Source: Chaetorhynchus papuensis
Taxonomy: Eukaryota > Chordata > Aves > Passeriformes > Rhipiduridae
Reading direction: 5' to 3'
Length of the DNA: 64,000 bases
Assembly (NCBI GenBank): GCA_013396525.1
Contig: VWYX01000214.1
Coordinates: 1-64,000 of the forward strand
The translations under genes and the position numbers were made by a program. Every line of letters begins with the position of its first letter. The first letter of the stretch is position 1. The notes below the pieces were generated by a model. The model did not search any database. It was not told the DNA's origin and saw only the letters and a list, made by a program, of their open reading frames with translations. Below are positions 1 through 13,700 of the stretch, one piece after another.

Positions 1-1949
1 GGGATTAATTCCATGCACTGCTTGTTAAACAGAACTCTAGGAATGGAAATGAGAAAACGAATGTATCAATCTCTGCTCAGCTCCTGGCAGTCATAGTGGC
101 ATTTATTTTTCACTCTCATATTAGGATCCCTCAGAAAAGGGAAAGTGAGAGGGATCTTCCATTTCAGTCATTCTCCCAAGCAAGGCAAACCAGCAAGTAG
201 CCCCAGCTTTCAGCCAGCCTGCAACTTGCAGTTTCAAAGGACTTGAAGAGAATTTGTTTCTTGCCCTTTGAAGAGATATGCAGGTAACTTATGCTTAAGC
301 ACCTTCTCAAGCACAGCCCATTTTTCTGGCTAAGGTGAGCACCAGGAGAAATGTTAAATGCTTAAATGTGTTTTGTATTCAGAGGATCTGATATTCTGAA
401 TGGTGGAGGCTTCAGAGAGACGCCCAGATGATTCCCAGGTTTGACTGGGAAAGCTGGTTAAAAGCAAGTAATGCATGCTTGACTCAGAGCAAATCCCAAG
501 GATTTGTTCATCAAGGATCTGGTTTCTCCTCTTATTTTCCTTTAACAAGTCCTGCTCTGACACTCATTTGCTTTCATTCCTTTGCTTCTGGTGGTACACA
601 ATCTTCCTGAGACTTTTTTTATTGGTAGCACACTGTGCAACAGAGAATTAAGTTCATTAGTCATTCTTCTTTCTTTTTCTAAATGCAGAAACCCGTATCA
701 GCTGCTGAGTTTTACCCCTCATAATATCCAAACCCTGCATTCTGTCCCCTTATTCACAATAGGCAGACTCACACAGCTCTGCCACAGGCTCTGAGGATTC
801 ACTTTTTTGAAAGTTCAGGGCTGCAGCTCATGGGGACTTGTCTAAACTTGGAGACTGAAATTAAGAAAGAAGTGACCTGGCTTTTGTTGGCCCTGGACAG
901 CAGATCAGCAGAGCCCAGCAATGTGTGCACAGCAATGTGCACTAAGCAAGGGTGCAGATCGAACAGAGCACTGCAAAATGAATGTTTTCTATTTAGCTGC
1001 TTTGCTTTTGCAAGCAACTTCCAGTTGGTCAGGTGATTATTTCATTTATACAACTGGCCTGGGACTAATTATCAAACAGAATTCAACCCACCTGCAAAAA
1101 AAAGGCAATTGCCTAGCCAGGAGCAATTGGAAAACCTTTCTGAGCAGCACTGGAACTCCAAATATTACATAAATCTGGAAGACGAGCAGGGACAGAAAGA
1201 CTAACTGGAGAGATAGACCCTGAAGTGAATTGAAATACATATTTAAAATAAAATGTGTATTTGAATCTTGTTCCCTGTGCAAAGCAAGGAACTATCTCTG
1301 TTGTGTCTTTGTCAGACAAACTGATTTCTCGTAGTGTCCAAACTGTCTGATGACGTGAGAACAGCTCACGGTTGGGTCTGCCTCCAAAACCTACTCTGTG
1401 TGACGCTTCCCCTGCTGTGGGATTACCCCTCCCACAGCGACAGGAATGCACACAGTGCTGCAGGACAATTTATCTGGTGTTAATGTGAATGCAGAGGATA
1501 CAATCAGGTCTCAACACATGAGAAAAGCAGAGCTCCAGGGCCAGCAAAGTCATTCCGTGTCTGTGCCTTCCCATGGCCCTGCTGATCCTGTATCCACCTC
1601 CGCTCTAGGGCTGGTGGCTTGGCCTTGGCTTGTCATTCCCATCCTCACCATCAGGTACCCAGTGCTCCACTCCCTGGTGAGGTGCTGGGACAGGTCCTGG
1701 CTGTGGTGGCCTGTCCTGCCTTCCTGGGGAGCCCCCAGCCCTGCCTGTGCCCTGATGTTTGCAGCACTACTCTGCAAGTCAGTTTAAACAACCCGGCTTT
1801 CAAGGTCAAATCCAAACTGAACATAAGCACCCCCACCAAAAGAAACAGAAATTAGCCTATAACTCTTTTTTCCTCTTTGATGGCAACTTCCAGCTAAACT
1901 GGAAGTTTCATCTTTTTCTTCCTCTTTTTTTTTTTTTTTTTTTAAATTA
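1..1949. other. intergenic, nothing recognised
   Basis: Unique AT/GC-mixed sequence. Only short frames occur. No repeat family, exon or regulatory cluster stood out apart from a T-run near 1926-1943 that adjoins the CR1 fragment. Confidence 0.6.
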
Positions 1950-2090
1950 CAGAACTATAGAATGGTTTGGGGACCTTTAAGATCATCCCATTCCAACCCC
2001 CTCCCAAGGGCAGCAAACCTTCCACTAGACCAGGTTGCTCAGAGCTCCATCTAACCTGGTCTTGAACACTTCCAGGGATGGGGCAGATGG
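1950..2090 (-). mobile_element. CR1 LINE 3'-end fragment
   Basis: Antisense CR1 3' tail: AGAACTATAGAATGGTTTGG, then GACCTTTAAGATCATCCCATTCCAACC, CTAGACCAGGTTGCTCAGAGC and GAACACTTCCAGGGATGGGGCA, all in the family order. A T-run precedes it. Only about 140 bp remain, a typical 5'-truncated copy. Confidence 0.85.
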
Positions 2091-2341
2091 TTTGGTTCAC
2101 ATATACGACATTGTATATACTTATTTACTTGTTTGTTTTCTATTTGGGTTATATAATTGGTTTTATATCACTTTGGGGCTTTTTAAAGTCCCTGTTTACA
2201 GGAGTAGCTATCCAGACCTGCCCCAAACTCCCCATTCCCTGTCAGGAATTTAGAATAATCTGTTAATTACTGGACCTCTATCATTTGCAATTATGGTAAA
2301 CTCAGATCTTCTTCGATTTGACTACAAACATAAAGTGACCT

Positions 2342-3436
2342 TTGGAAAGCTGGGAATTTACCCCACCGGATCTTGTTCTTTCACACCCCACTTTCTACAG
2401 AAATCTGTTTCAGAGGAGCCATCCTACAATTTCCCAGGTTACATTTCTGCGAAAGTCAGCAGAACAACTTAAAACAAACAAAAAAAAACCCTTGGCAACT
2501 CTTTCAGTTATAAATTGCATCTTTGCCAAGTGCTTCCCTGCTGCACAGAGCAGATTGTCGCTTCTCACTTCAGTTCCTCGTGCCTTGTCCCACAGCTTGA
2601 TAAGCGTTTTTGCAAGCGTTACAAGATGGGATCTGATCCCTTCAGACAGACACACACCTCTGTCACGTGCACAGCAGGATGTGAAATGGAGAACACTCCA
2701 CACAGGGTACTGCCAGACCAAAAGCAGATGTTGGATGAAATCTGGGGGTTTGGATACCAGGAGAAACCACAAGTGCTCTAAGGCCCTTGCTCAGCACAAA
2801 AAATCAGGGATCGGAGGGAAAAGACAGTTATCAAACTTCATGCTTTTTGCTGCTGCTGTTATCATGGCATCCAAAGGTTTTCCATGCACTAAGAGCCAGA
2901 CAATAAACTGCTGTACTATACAGGTCCCTTGCCTCTTTTTCCCTTTATCCCTGGCAAAGCTTTCACCCTTAAAAGGGTGCCTGACAGCAATAGCATTCAA
3001 GCAGAGCAGCTTTAAATCAAAGGTTTTGCATCTTCTCTCATGGTTATTATACCAGTGCCTCAGCTGCTCTCTTCTTGAAGCTGGTTCCAGAGGCAAATCC
3101 AGGAATGCTTCAGTCCCTGACTCTTCTGCTCCTGAGTCCTGTCTCAGAAAGCATCATTGTCTCTGCATGGTCCCACTGAAATGTGATCATTCCCCAAAGA
3201 TGTCTCACCTTGAACATGCCTGCCCTCCATTCAAAATCTCACTTCTCTGTTATTGTCACTGCCAGGCGGATTTTTCCTCCCCTGCAGCAGGAGAGTGTTT
3301 TTTTTTTTTAGTTTCCTGCTTTAAACAGGTGAAGGCAGAGGTGCTGCCTTCTAATAGGCCCAGAGAAAAGTCCTGGGGTTTGCTTGGTGATGGGGAAGAG
3401 ATTGGAACAAAAGACTCGTGGGGTTTTGAATTCTGA
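2342..3436 (+). other. long unassigned open reading frame (364 codons)
   Basis: An ATG-initiated frame of 364 codons ending at TGA. I recognise no domain. The composition (many Ser, Cys, Leu, Lys and Phe; homopolymer-derived KKK and FFF runs) looks like translated non-coding DNA, and no splice, promoter or polyadenylation context supports it. It does not overlap a CR1 copy. Its length is unusual for chance, so it is recorded, but I would not call it a gene on this evidence. Confidence 0.15.
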
Positions 3437-3899
3437 AAGGAAAAAAATGTTCTTAAGCTTCTAGAAATGTCACAGGATTTCACAGACTTGCACAATGACA
3501 GACCAACCAAGTACAGAAATACTTCAGTGCTTGTCTGTAGGGGCTCAGCCCATCCTGCTTTCTGCATTTTCCCCATCTCAGCTTCCTCACTGCTCAAGCT
3601 TCAGTGCCAGGGAAAACAGATGCTAACACCATGCACAAACTGACACTACAAAGTCAGGATCAGACCAACACTTCTCCAGGCTAAAAAAGCTGTTCCCAAT
3701 GCCACTTTCCAAGACATGGAGAATTTTGAATCAAGTCTAATGAGCGTGTGCTTTAAAAGGTGTCTTCTACTTCAGTATCTGAAAGCCCCTGGCACAGTGT
3801 GTCCCTGGGACTGTTTTGGTACTTAGCTAAAAAAAATAATTAGCATCCAGGTCCTAGCAAAGGAATCTACTTGCTCTCAGGTAGAGAGATGATGAAGTA

Positions 3900-4346
3900 T
3901 GTCCAGAGAAGGGAACGGTGCTGGGGAAGGGTCTGGAGTACAAGTCTGTTGAGGAGCAGCTGAGGAAGCTGGGGATATTTAGCCTGGAAAAAAGGAGGCT
4001 CAGGGGGGCCTTATTCTCTACCACTGCCTGAAATGAGGTTGCAGCAGGATGGGGGTCAGTCTCTTCTCCCAGGTAACAAGCGATGGGACAAGAAGAGATG
4101 GCCTCACGTTGTGCCAGGGGAGGTTTAGACTGGATATTGGGAAAAATTTCTTAATTGAAAGGGTGGTCAGGCATTGGAACAGACTGCCCAGGGGACAGTT
4201 TGGATCACTGTCCCTGGAAGTGTTCAAAAGACTGTAGATGGGGTGTTTGGAACATTGGTTGCTGGTGGAAATGGGGCTGTTAGGTTGATGGTTGGACCCG
4301 ATGATCTCAGAAGTCCTTTCCAGCTTTAATGATTCTATGATTCTAT
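3900..4346 (+). mobile_element. CR1 LINE 3'-end copy, sense
   Basis: About 450 bp of CR1 from the end of ORF2 into the 3' UTR. Landmarks are GAGGAGCAGCTGAGGAAGCTGGG, AAAGGAGGCTCAGGGG, TCTTCTCCCAGGTAACAAGCG, GTTTAGACTGGATATTGGGA and GGTGGTCAGGCATTGGAACAG, ending in the diagnostic repeat GATTCTATGATTCTAT. The open frames overlapping it on both strands are degenerate CR1, not host genes. Confidence 0.95.
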
Positions 4347-7121
4347 ATGAAGGACGGGAATGACGGAAATTCAAGTGCAAAAATTACCATCTTCAGCACA
4401 GATTAGCGGAACTTGGTTGTACTGGCCAATGTAGAAACTCCATCAGGCAGCAGCTCTGTAGCTCCAGCCCAGCATACAGCTGCCTGCCTGTGCTCCTTTA
4501 CAGCTGTGTAAAACTGGTCCTTCTTCCCTGGATAATTGTTGGTGAGCTCCAGTAGTCCACATGCTAATGGTGTGCAAGGAAAGGATAGGAGAGGAGCACA
4601 GAAATCAAGTTGCTGTGATCATAGCAGTAACTCAAGCAAGCAAAAAATACCCATGTGAGAAGGTGTAAAACACTAAGGACCACACCAGGAGAAACTGAGC
4701 ATGACTGGGACTCTGCCATTCCAAAAAGCAGTACGTTCCCACCTGAGTGCAGACTGCCTGGCCAGCAGAGACTCCTCAGGGGCCTGCACATCTCCCTAGA
4801 ACACCACAGGTATGTTTCCTGCAGAGTAACCGGAGCCATTTCACAGCGTGGACTTGGCCAGAGACCGTTCTGGTGTTCCCAAGAGCAATGTCTATGAGGA
4901 AACATGAGTCAGGAACCAGGTAGAAACAATTTCTCAAGGGAAGAGGAGTCAAAAATTTTAGGGTGGCAATAAAGATAAACATTGTCTCATTCTCTGAGCC
5001 TAAAGAACGCCCTTCTCCCCTGCAAGAACCTCAGGCATTATAAAACCCCTGTTTTGCACAAGTGCAACCTGCTGCAGCACTTAACTCCCTGCAGTGGTGT
5101 CATGTCCCATTCAGGGGGCTGAGCTTCCCAAAAGCAAACAGCTGCTAATGGCTCCTAACAGCTGCTAATGACTCCCAACAGCTGCTAATGACTCCAGAGC
5201 TCAGCACTGCAAAACCAGCAGGTACCGTGTGGCACCAAAATGCCTGAGAAGGTCTCAGCAGCACACGCCTGTCCTGGAGACATAGAGCCTTGGGCTCAGC
5301 ACGTCTGTCTGGGTGAGCAGTAAGCGCTCTTCTCTTTTTTTCCTGAACTCCTTAAAACACCTTATTACAGGGTTTCGTCTAGGAAGCGTTGTCTGGCAGC
5401 TTTTTGTATTTGTGTGACATCGGTGATCTCAGATTTTGACAAAGGAAGATTACTGCCTATTGCATTCGCAGGGAGATTTAAAGTGTGACTCCACGTAATA
5501 GGGGCAGCAGAGGGAAGAAACAGTCCTTACCACGAAGAAAGTAAAATCTTCTCTTTTCTCTGAAAGATAGAGATTATAGTCCTCACCTGGATATTCTGGG
5601 GTGTATTAGACAGTTGCCCAAGGTAACACAGGAAGACTGTCACAGAATCAAGAACAATATCGGGTAATTTTTTTTCCTCTCCTTCTGAGGGAATATTTAG
5701 ACACTGGTTGCCGAGAATCAAAGGAGAACTCCCAAATTTACCGTTTCATCCTAAATAAATAATTCCTTTGCTCAGTAGAAGGCTGTCATTTCAGATCATG
5801 ACCCCACCTAAATAGAGATAATTTGAGGAAGAATAAGGTAGCAGAGCTGAAATTCAGTCTTAAAGAGGAAAGAGAAAATAGATATAAATACCTTGTTGCT
5901 CCCTTGCCAACCCCCATCAAAAAAATAAGGCTGAGAAAAAAAATACTAAAAATCTAACTCTGCCTCAGCCATCCTTGACTGATTTTGTTCGAAGAATTTA
6001 GGGACAGGTTGAATAACAGAGGCTCCACCTCCTATGCCAGTTTTTTTTTTTTTGTTATACTTAGAGACAAAATTCTGATGTTAATTTAAACCTCCCTTGT
6101 TTTAATTTAAATTCATTATTACTGATCCTTCCCACCATGTACTTGAACAGATTATTCCCCCGCTCTTTGAACACACTTAACACAGCTGAGGAATGTTTTC
6201 CTTCCCCTTTGGTTTTCTGTTTTCAGGAGACCCCATTCTTTCCATCTTCCCGCAGAAAAAGTTCACTTCCTACGTCCACCATCAGCACCACACTTCCCAC
6301 CTAGACTCTCACTGGTCACATTCCTGTTGGATTGCAATGCCCATTGGGCTTGTAGGGCTTCCTACCTGCTCTTCCTCCCCTTGTATTCATGTAGCTGAAG
6401 GGTCCTGATCTGAGCCTTTGCCTCGGAGTGTGCTGTGCTGGTGTGCCCCACAGAACATCAGAACCACGTTTTTGATGCCCGTGTTTTTTATCACACCTTG
6501 CTAACCCTGACAATCCACGTGTTATTTAATGACCCCCACCCAGGTACCTCTTGCACTACTGTGACTCTTCTATGTATTAGCTGAGGGTGACAAGCAAAGT
6601 TACACAACCCTTCAGCCCCTGTGCCAGCCCGGGTGGGCGACATCCCCAGGGAAGGAGATGCGAACATTTCAGACTCTGGATTGGTGGTTTAGGTGAAAAC
6701 TGGTTCTGATTTCTGAACGTTGGCATACAAGGGGCTGCTGCTGATGCTCTCCAACTGTCAGCACCCTGGCAGGGGCCCCGCCTGGCTCTCGGTGCCAATC
6801 TGTCTTTAGGCATCACATTCTGTAAACCTGCAGATGGAGTTTTCCACAAGCAGAAGCTGACATGTCAAAAGCTAGATGGTGGGATCCGCTGGCCACGAGC
6901 CAGCAGCAGTGTCCCTCCCTCTCAGCGGGATGCAGGCTGAGCAAAAGCCACACTCTTGGAGGGTCTGGGCACACCCCAGCCATCCCTTGTCCCCTCTTCT
7001 CCAAGGGAGGAAATGTGGCATACATTTACTGGTGCCACAGACAAGCATCTACCAAGATTACACCCTAGTCCCCAGACTCATTCCAGCCTGTTGCTTCACC
7101 ACAGTAGCTACTACAGCCAAG
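4347..7121. other. intergenic between CR1 and solo LTR
   Basis: Holds the 20-bp minisatellite at 5138-5195 and otherwise nothing I can assign. Several short homopolymer runs occur, for example T at 6041-6052. Confidence 0.6.
5138..5195 (+). repeat. 20-bp minisatellite, three units
   Basis: Three head-to-tail units of ACAGCTGCTAATGRCTCCYA, the last slightly shortened. Each unit carries a CAGCTG E-box and a TAAT word. The units differ by one to three bases. Confidence 0.8.
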
Positions 7122-7708
7122 TGTCCTGGTTTCAGCTGGAATAGAATTCACTTTCTCCGTAGGAGCTGGAATTTGGATTTAGTATGGCAGTGATGCTGAC
7201 AGCACACTGATGTTTTCAGTTGTTGTTGAGCAGTGTTTTCCCGGAATCAAGAACTCCTCAGTTTCCCATGCTGTGCCAGTGAGGAGATGCACAGGAAGCC
7301 TGGAGGGGACACAGCCAGGACAACTGACCTGAGCTGACCAAAGGGATATTCCAAACCACAGAGCATCACACCCAGTGTGTAAACTGGGGGAGTTGGCTGG
7401 GAGCTGTTGGTTGGTGGCTGGGGACAGACTGGGCATTGGTCAGCGGGTGGTGAGCAACTGCAATGTGCATCACTTGTCTGTCTCGGGTTTAATTTATTTT
7501 CTTTTTTTCATTGCAACTGTTTTTATCGTTATTACTATCATTAGTATTATTATACTTTACTGTGTTTCAATTATTAAACTGTTTTTATCTCGATCCCTGA
7601 GTTTGGGGTTTTTTTTAACTATTGTTCCTGATTTTCCTCCCCATCCCACCAGGGCAGGTGGGAGTCAGTTGTGTGGTATTTAGTTGCCATTTAGGGTTAA
7701 ACCACACC
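7122..7708 (+). mobile_element. solo LTR of an avian ERVL-type endogenous retrovirus
   Basis: The element begins TGTCCTGGTTTCAGCTGG and ends GGTTAAACCACAC, matching the start and end I know for the common avian ERVL LTR. Internal landmarks in order are GGGGACACAGCCAGGACA, CTGACCAAAGGGATATTCC (7335-7355), the TATTAAACTGTTTTTATCTC block near 7570-7592, CCCATCCCACC and TTAGTTGCC. No internal gag or pol sequence flanks it, so it is a recombined solo LTR. The word AGCCAAG occurs just before it and again at 7715-7721, but the second copy lies a few bases past the expected end, so the target-site duplication is uncertain. It carries point differences throughout and is not young. Confidence 0.85.
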
Positions 7709-10700
7709 TAGGAAAGCCAAGGCACTGAGATCTATCCTGAAAACTGGCAACAGGACAGGGACAGAGCAACACATTTACCTCTACTCTCCCAGACTGCTGA
7801 ATTTTGAGGCCAAGCTTAGTGCAGACCAAGCTGTAAAAGGGGTGGCTGAGGGATATATCAATGTTCTTCCAGCCTGCATGAAATTTAGTTTAGAAAATGA
7901 TCACAAGCATTCCCTTAGGAGTGTCTTATCCATTTGACTTTTGAAAATAAGTCAGATGTGTTTAAACCACTATATTGCAGCCAACAAATAAAAACACCTA
8001 ATAAGTATCGCTACAATAATAGCATTTTGGATCATGCATTTATAGCTCTTCTTTCTAGTTGCCAAATATACACTCATTTCTAAATATTCAGCAGATAATT
8101 TGATGTTTCTGGATATGACACTGTGAACAATATTCTTCTCAAAGTGGTGGGAATACATTATGACTCACACATGACATCTGCCTTAAGCCTAGGGAGTTAT
8201 TTAAACTGGAGTATTTTATCAGGGGATTATTAATTTTGGAACCTAAATTAATGAGCATTAACCTGGGTGAATATCTAGAAAATATTACGAATGAGTGGGA
8301 GGGGAGAAAACCTACTTGGTGACTCAGAGCAAAGTTTAAAATATCACTTAAGTGGGTATAATGAGTAGAGTAATAATAATTTGAAAACTCGAGTCAGATT
8401 ATGTCTGAGGTAAAATCTATTAAGGGTAGCAGCAGTGCCCCCCATCACCACAACAGGCCCTGTGCCAAGACACCACCAGCAAGGAACAAAAGCACCTATT
8501 TTCCATCAGCCCAAGTTTGTTATGATCTGAATGAGAGATTTTTGCGTTTAAGCATTCATAAGCACTGAGTTTCAGAGCTTGAGTCCACCAAAATGATTTC
8601 TTAACAGACGGGCAGAATTGCATTCCTACTCATACCAAAATAATTTTATTTGGCAGCGTGAAGGGACCTAAAAGAGGTCCTGGGGTTAAAAATCAAGCAT
8701 TCAGGTGGTGAGAGGTAGTGACGATTTTCCACCACGTTTTAGACAATGTGTGAAGTACTCCATCAGAGGATGGTTGCCTCTCTCACAAATGGGAATATGT
8801 CTAATTAGAAATGCCTAACTTTTCCATCTTACACTTGGAATGGGCCACTCAGGGCTTGGAACACAAGCACCACCTGACAAGCTTTTAATGGGAACCCAGC
8901 AAGCCCTCGGTTGTTTATAAGTATGACTACTAAACTGAACTTCCCAACTGTATCTCCTGTCCTTTATGAAAAAGTAGTGAAGTTTTTCTCTGCGAGTATT
9001 TATAGTACTTCATGAATTTGGGATGAGTACTAGCAAATAGTTTAACAGCCAGTGAAACAATAGTAAATAAACGCATAAAGACTTGGACTTGAACTTGTGG
9101 TGTGATGGTTTCTCGTCCCTTGGCTCTAATTAGCAAAGGGCAACTCCCATGTCAGGCCTTGGAAGGCAGGGTCTTTTACATGACACAATCATTAACTTTT
9201 CAGGGACTAAAAATAAGCTCCTTTTCAGTGTTTTGACTGCCCTGGTACTCACTGACTTATAAAGCATTAGAAACTACGTTGGTCATCCCATCTGACCTTC
9301 TGCTTAATGCATCTGGCACCAGGAAACACAAAATTTAGGAGCACTAGTGCTTAGACTGTGAGGGCCCTAAGCAAGGGCATGATCTCAAGGGATTTCAGGT
9401 CTGCTCTGCCAAGTGAGAACTGTGGTGATTTAAACCTGGAAGGGAGAAAACTAGGAGGGGAAGGAAAATTCCTATTGGATCTACAAGAAATTTCAGTGTC
9501 ACTGGAATTTTCTCCCTTTACAGAGCTGCAGAGAGGAATATGTCCTGAGGAATGAGCACTCACTCTTGTCCAAGCCTTCCTCAGCAGCCCTGGTCTGAAT
9601 TCCCCCATGGAAGGAGAACGGCAGCCCTGGAATAAATTGAGTATGAGCCTGATGTGCACAGCCCCAGTCCAAAGTCCATCCAGATCTCCCCAGTATGAAG
9701 AACATCCCTCACAGTACTACTCTGTATAAACACTTTGAGAACTGAAGTTCAGAGCTTCAGCTGCAGTGTGCAAGACACTGATTCAGACTCCAAAATAGCC
9801 CATCTCAGGTAGGAGCAGATGCAGGTGGTGCTTGCTGTGCCCTGTCCTCCCAAGTGCCTCCTTTATTGGCACAGAAACCACTGCAGCTTATTTGATTATT
9901 ACAAACAAGATTTGTTTGCAGTATCAGTGGTGATGCCAAGCTTCCACACAGCCTTGTTTCATTTATGAAAAAATATTGGTTTGATTTGGGTTTATGATTT
10001 TTTTTTTCCTCTGAGTCATATATTTGTGGCATGAGGAACAGCAAAGCTTTCTTAAAGCAGGAAGAGGAGCTGAAGTGTGAGGCTGTGGAGTAAAGGTAGT
10101 TTTGATATGATGCTGCTTTGTTGAACACAATTATTTTTTAAGATGATGGGGCCTAAGAAAATGTATTTTTGAAAAAATAATACCCAAGCACTTTCGTGGC
10201 GGAAGAGGTAAGTGCACTAAGATAAAACACACACAAAATCTCTCCCATGCACTTGCAAGTTTGTCAGAGCTCCAGAGGGGAAATTGTTACTGATCCAATG
10301 ACCTTCCTCCAAAACCACCCAGAGTTATTTGCAGTATGACAGTGTGATTACTAAAACTAAGATGAGGGCAGGATCCTCAAAACTACCTGTTATGCAGGTC
10401 TGGACTCTGGTTTCAAAGTGTTTATAGTGACGGGAAGGACAACTGGCAGAGCTTTTCCTTGCTGAGAAGGGCTGGGTGTTGGTAAAGCTCTAACTCTCCT
10501 CTTTGCATAGCCATGGTTGGATGCTTTTACTGATAATTTTCAGCCACTCATAAATATTTTATCTGAAAGCTGTACAGCAAGCTCTTCTTAGCATGCAAGC
10601 AGGCATCTGACAGCTTGCAAAATAGGTGAGTGTGCAAGATGGGCTGAGTGCCAAGACCTGCAGATAGCTTGTGGGCAATGCCCTCTATTACCCTGAAAAT

Positions 10701-13700
10701 CCAAGCAGCCTCAGGAGGAGGTTATGGAAACCCTATAGACAGGTCAAGTGTGTTTTCACGGCTTACAGACCTAAGAAAACTCTTCCGTCTCCCCGTTGGC
10801 CTGAGAAAAATCCATAATTAGCAGGGCCTGAATTTGGGTATCTATCATACAGTTTCAGTTCCTGAGAGTTTTGACAGAAAACGCAGGAAAACTTGACACA
10901 GCAGCTCCAGTTCAGGCTCAAAATGCAGTATTAGCACACACCCACTTGCTAGGTTGTCTAGTCCTAAATAATTCCTGAAAACTGAGGAGCTGAAGTAATA
11001 GGAGAAGTGTGGGGGGAAAAAAGCTGCTGTTACAGAAAAGTGACTTTCCCCCAAGCACAGCATGCCACCAGTCCAGTACTTCTGCCACATCCAAGTCCCG
11101 TTGCTTTAAAGGAAAGGTTCAGGCAAATCAGGACGAGCAAAGCCAGGCTGAGCAAAGCAAATGGAGCTGGCAGAGCTGCTGACAGAGGCAGGTGAGTCCC
11201 AGCACCGTCAGCGCAATGCTGTGCTGCAGTCCTTGCTGCAAGAGCAAGTGCTAAGCTTGCACCGATTTTCACACTCTTTATTTTCCTTCCCTTCTCCTCG
11301 CCTGGCATGATTTGTAAAGCAGTGCCCCGTCCAGAAGGAAGGGGAATTAATAAGGCATCAGGTTTTCCAGACTCCTGCTTCGAGGAAATCTGAATTTCCA
11401 AGCTCAGCCAAAGCTCTCCATCGTGCTCAGCTCTCCCCCTCCCCAGCTGACCCAGCTTTTGAAAGCAGAGATGCCTGGCTTCAGCCATTAGGCTGCTAAG
11501 AGCCTGGCACTAACACTATAAATATCCCATACTCAAACATTATCATTGAGCTCCCAGAGAAGAATCTACCTTGATTGAAGAACGGACTCATTAAGGGAGC
11601 GAAGTGACAGCTTTGAGCAGGCTCCGTTTGCAGTTTCTAAGTGCATCTGCTCTGATGGGATTAAAGATGCATTCCCCACCGGGAGGGAAGAATGGCCTCA
11701 GTGTCAGGTCTGCCTCTGGCTACATCATTAAGCAATAAGACATGACAGGCAGTGCGTTTTCAGGGGATTTTTTGCATACTCAGGTATGTGGTGTCATAAT
11801 GGTCATAGCAAAGCAATCCTGGCCCCCAAGAGCTGTGCTGGCTGCACTGGTACATATTAAACACAGCTCTCAGCCTGCCAAACATCGTGGATCTTCAATG
11901 CAATACCACTAGGACCAGAGAGCACCATTTTTTGCATGCCAAACCATTTTTGGGTGCAATTCATCCCAGCTGCCTGAACCCCAAGAAAACAGGGTTTAGA
12001 TTAAACCCACATAACTCACTGTATCTATTAAAAAAGATTTGTGAGCAATCATTTTAGAATTTTTAATAACAGGCCAAATCCTGGAGAATTCCCTGAGCAA
12101 GTGCCATGCCAAAATATGCACAGATGATTGTAGAGAGCCAGCACTGATCCCACAGGGTTTTGGCACATCACTGAGCACAACTGCAGCAAACCAAGATGTA
12201 TCCCCACGTGTATTACTCTTTAAGAGGCTTGGAAGAGTGGTACCTACACTGGCAGGGGACTCTGCATCATCTGCTGCCACCTTGATGGAGGTTTGCTCTC
12301 AGTTAACACCATTTCTGTGTGACAGTGCCACCCATCATCACCAATAAATCAAAGAAAATAAAATGGTTTTAGAGCAGTTCACCTTCTACTACTGCATACA
12401 TGGGGAAAAAACATCATTTTTGTCCATGCAGGAGGTGCAAGTGCAACCCCTACAGCGAGGGAATGCCTGCATCAGACACAGCCACGACTGCCAAAGAGAG
12501 CAAGACAGATCCTGGTGACTGGCTTAAGGGTGATAAATCCACCTTAAAAAGAATGGGGTGGTCTTGAACCTCTCAGATCCCAAATAGTGGTGAAGAAATT
12601 AACGTAACAGGGTCCACCTATAACTGCTCCCAATGTGTCAGTCCTTCTCCACTCATCAGGTCTGGCAGCTCTCCTTGCCTCTGGATTCTGAATTGCTGAA
12701 CTCACTACTGACTGCAGCTGCTTGAATGCATTCACAACCTGTTGCTTACTCAAATAAATTTTTCAGAGCAGAAATTCTCCAAAAATCCCTCAAGCCAGAC
12801 ACCTGAAAACAAAGGTGCTGAAAACCACCTTCAAGATGCTTCCCAAAAAGCATGTACACTTTCTTTTGGACTGCTATGATTGCAAAATGCAGGCTACATA
12901 TTTCATATCTTCACAAACCCAAAGGCAAGTCTGCTCCACATGCAGTTTGGCTGTGTGATTCATATGCACTATGTGAGCAATTTAGGAAAGAAAACTACAT
13001 TAAAAAAAGATAGTCAATGGGGAAATTATTTCTTAGCTCACAAAGGGCCAATCATATGATCAGACACCACATACTGAAAGAGCCAGGTGCTCACAGCTGC
13101 TAAAATATTCTGACCACAGCAATTGTTCTCATCAAGCAAGCACCCTAACTTCAAATTGTGAGGGCTTACACCATCCCAGCAAGCTATGAAGTATGTAGGG
13201 GCTCTCTTACAAGCCTGGGGATTTTTCTAAGTTGCTTAAATAAATGCACATGGATGGGCTTAGGGCTGGCCAGCCCAGCAGAACCAGCAATGGGCAGCTT
13301 TAATAACTCGTTTAATACAGGAAAAGACCACCTGAATTCTCTGAGGGCTTAGTGCTCCATTCCTGAGGGAGGCTTAGCCAGAACACATAAAGGATATTCC
13401 TCTGCTGGGTCTGAGATTTGTAACCAAAGTGTTTCCTAACAGTAAGAAATCACATAAACAGGGAAAGAAAAACAAATACGACTGATTAACCCCTTTTTTT
13501 TTTTTGGTGCAGCAAGAAAAGCTTAGACCACCACCATCATCTCATTGCTCTGCTCAAACAGAAATCTTCACTCCAGTATTTTAGTCAAGAGGCTTCTCTT
13601 TCTACCTGGAAAGGACATTTCATCCACACAGATGATGAACTCAAATTACACCCTGGGAAGCCTCCTGCCCTATCCCTCCTGTATGTATTTATCTGTCACC

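Noticed and set aside
4018..4380. 120-codon minus-strand frame
   Set aside because: Antisense of the CR1 copy at 3900-4346.
12544..12753. 69-codon minus-strand frame with protein-like composition
   Set aside because: No family recognised, no conserved motif and no splice or promoter context; a chance frame is the simplest explanation.
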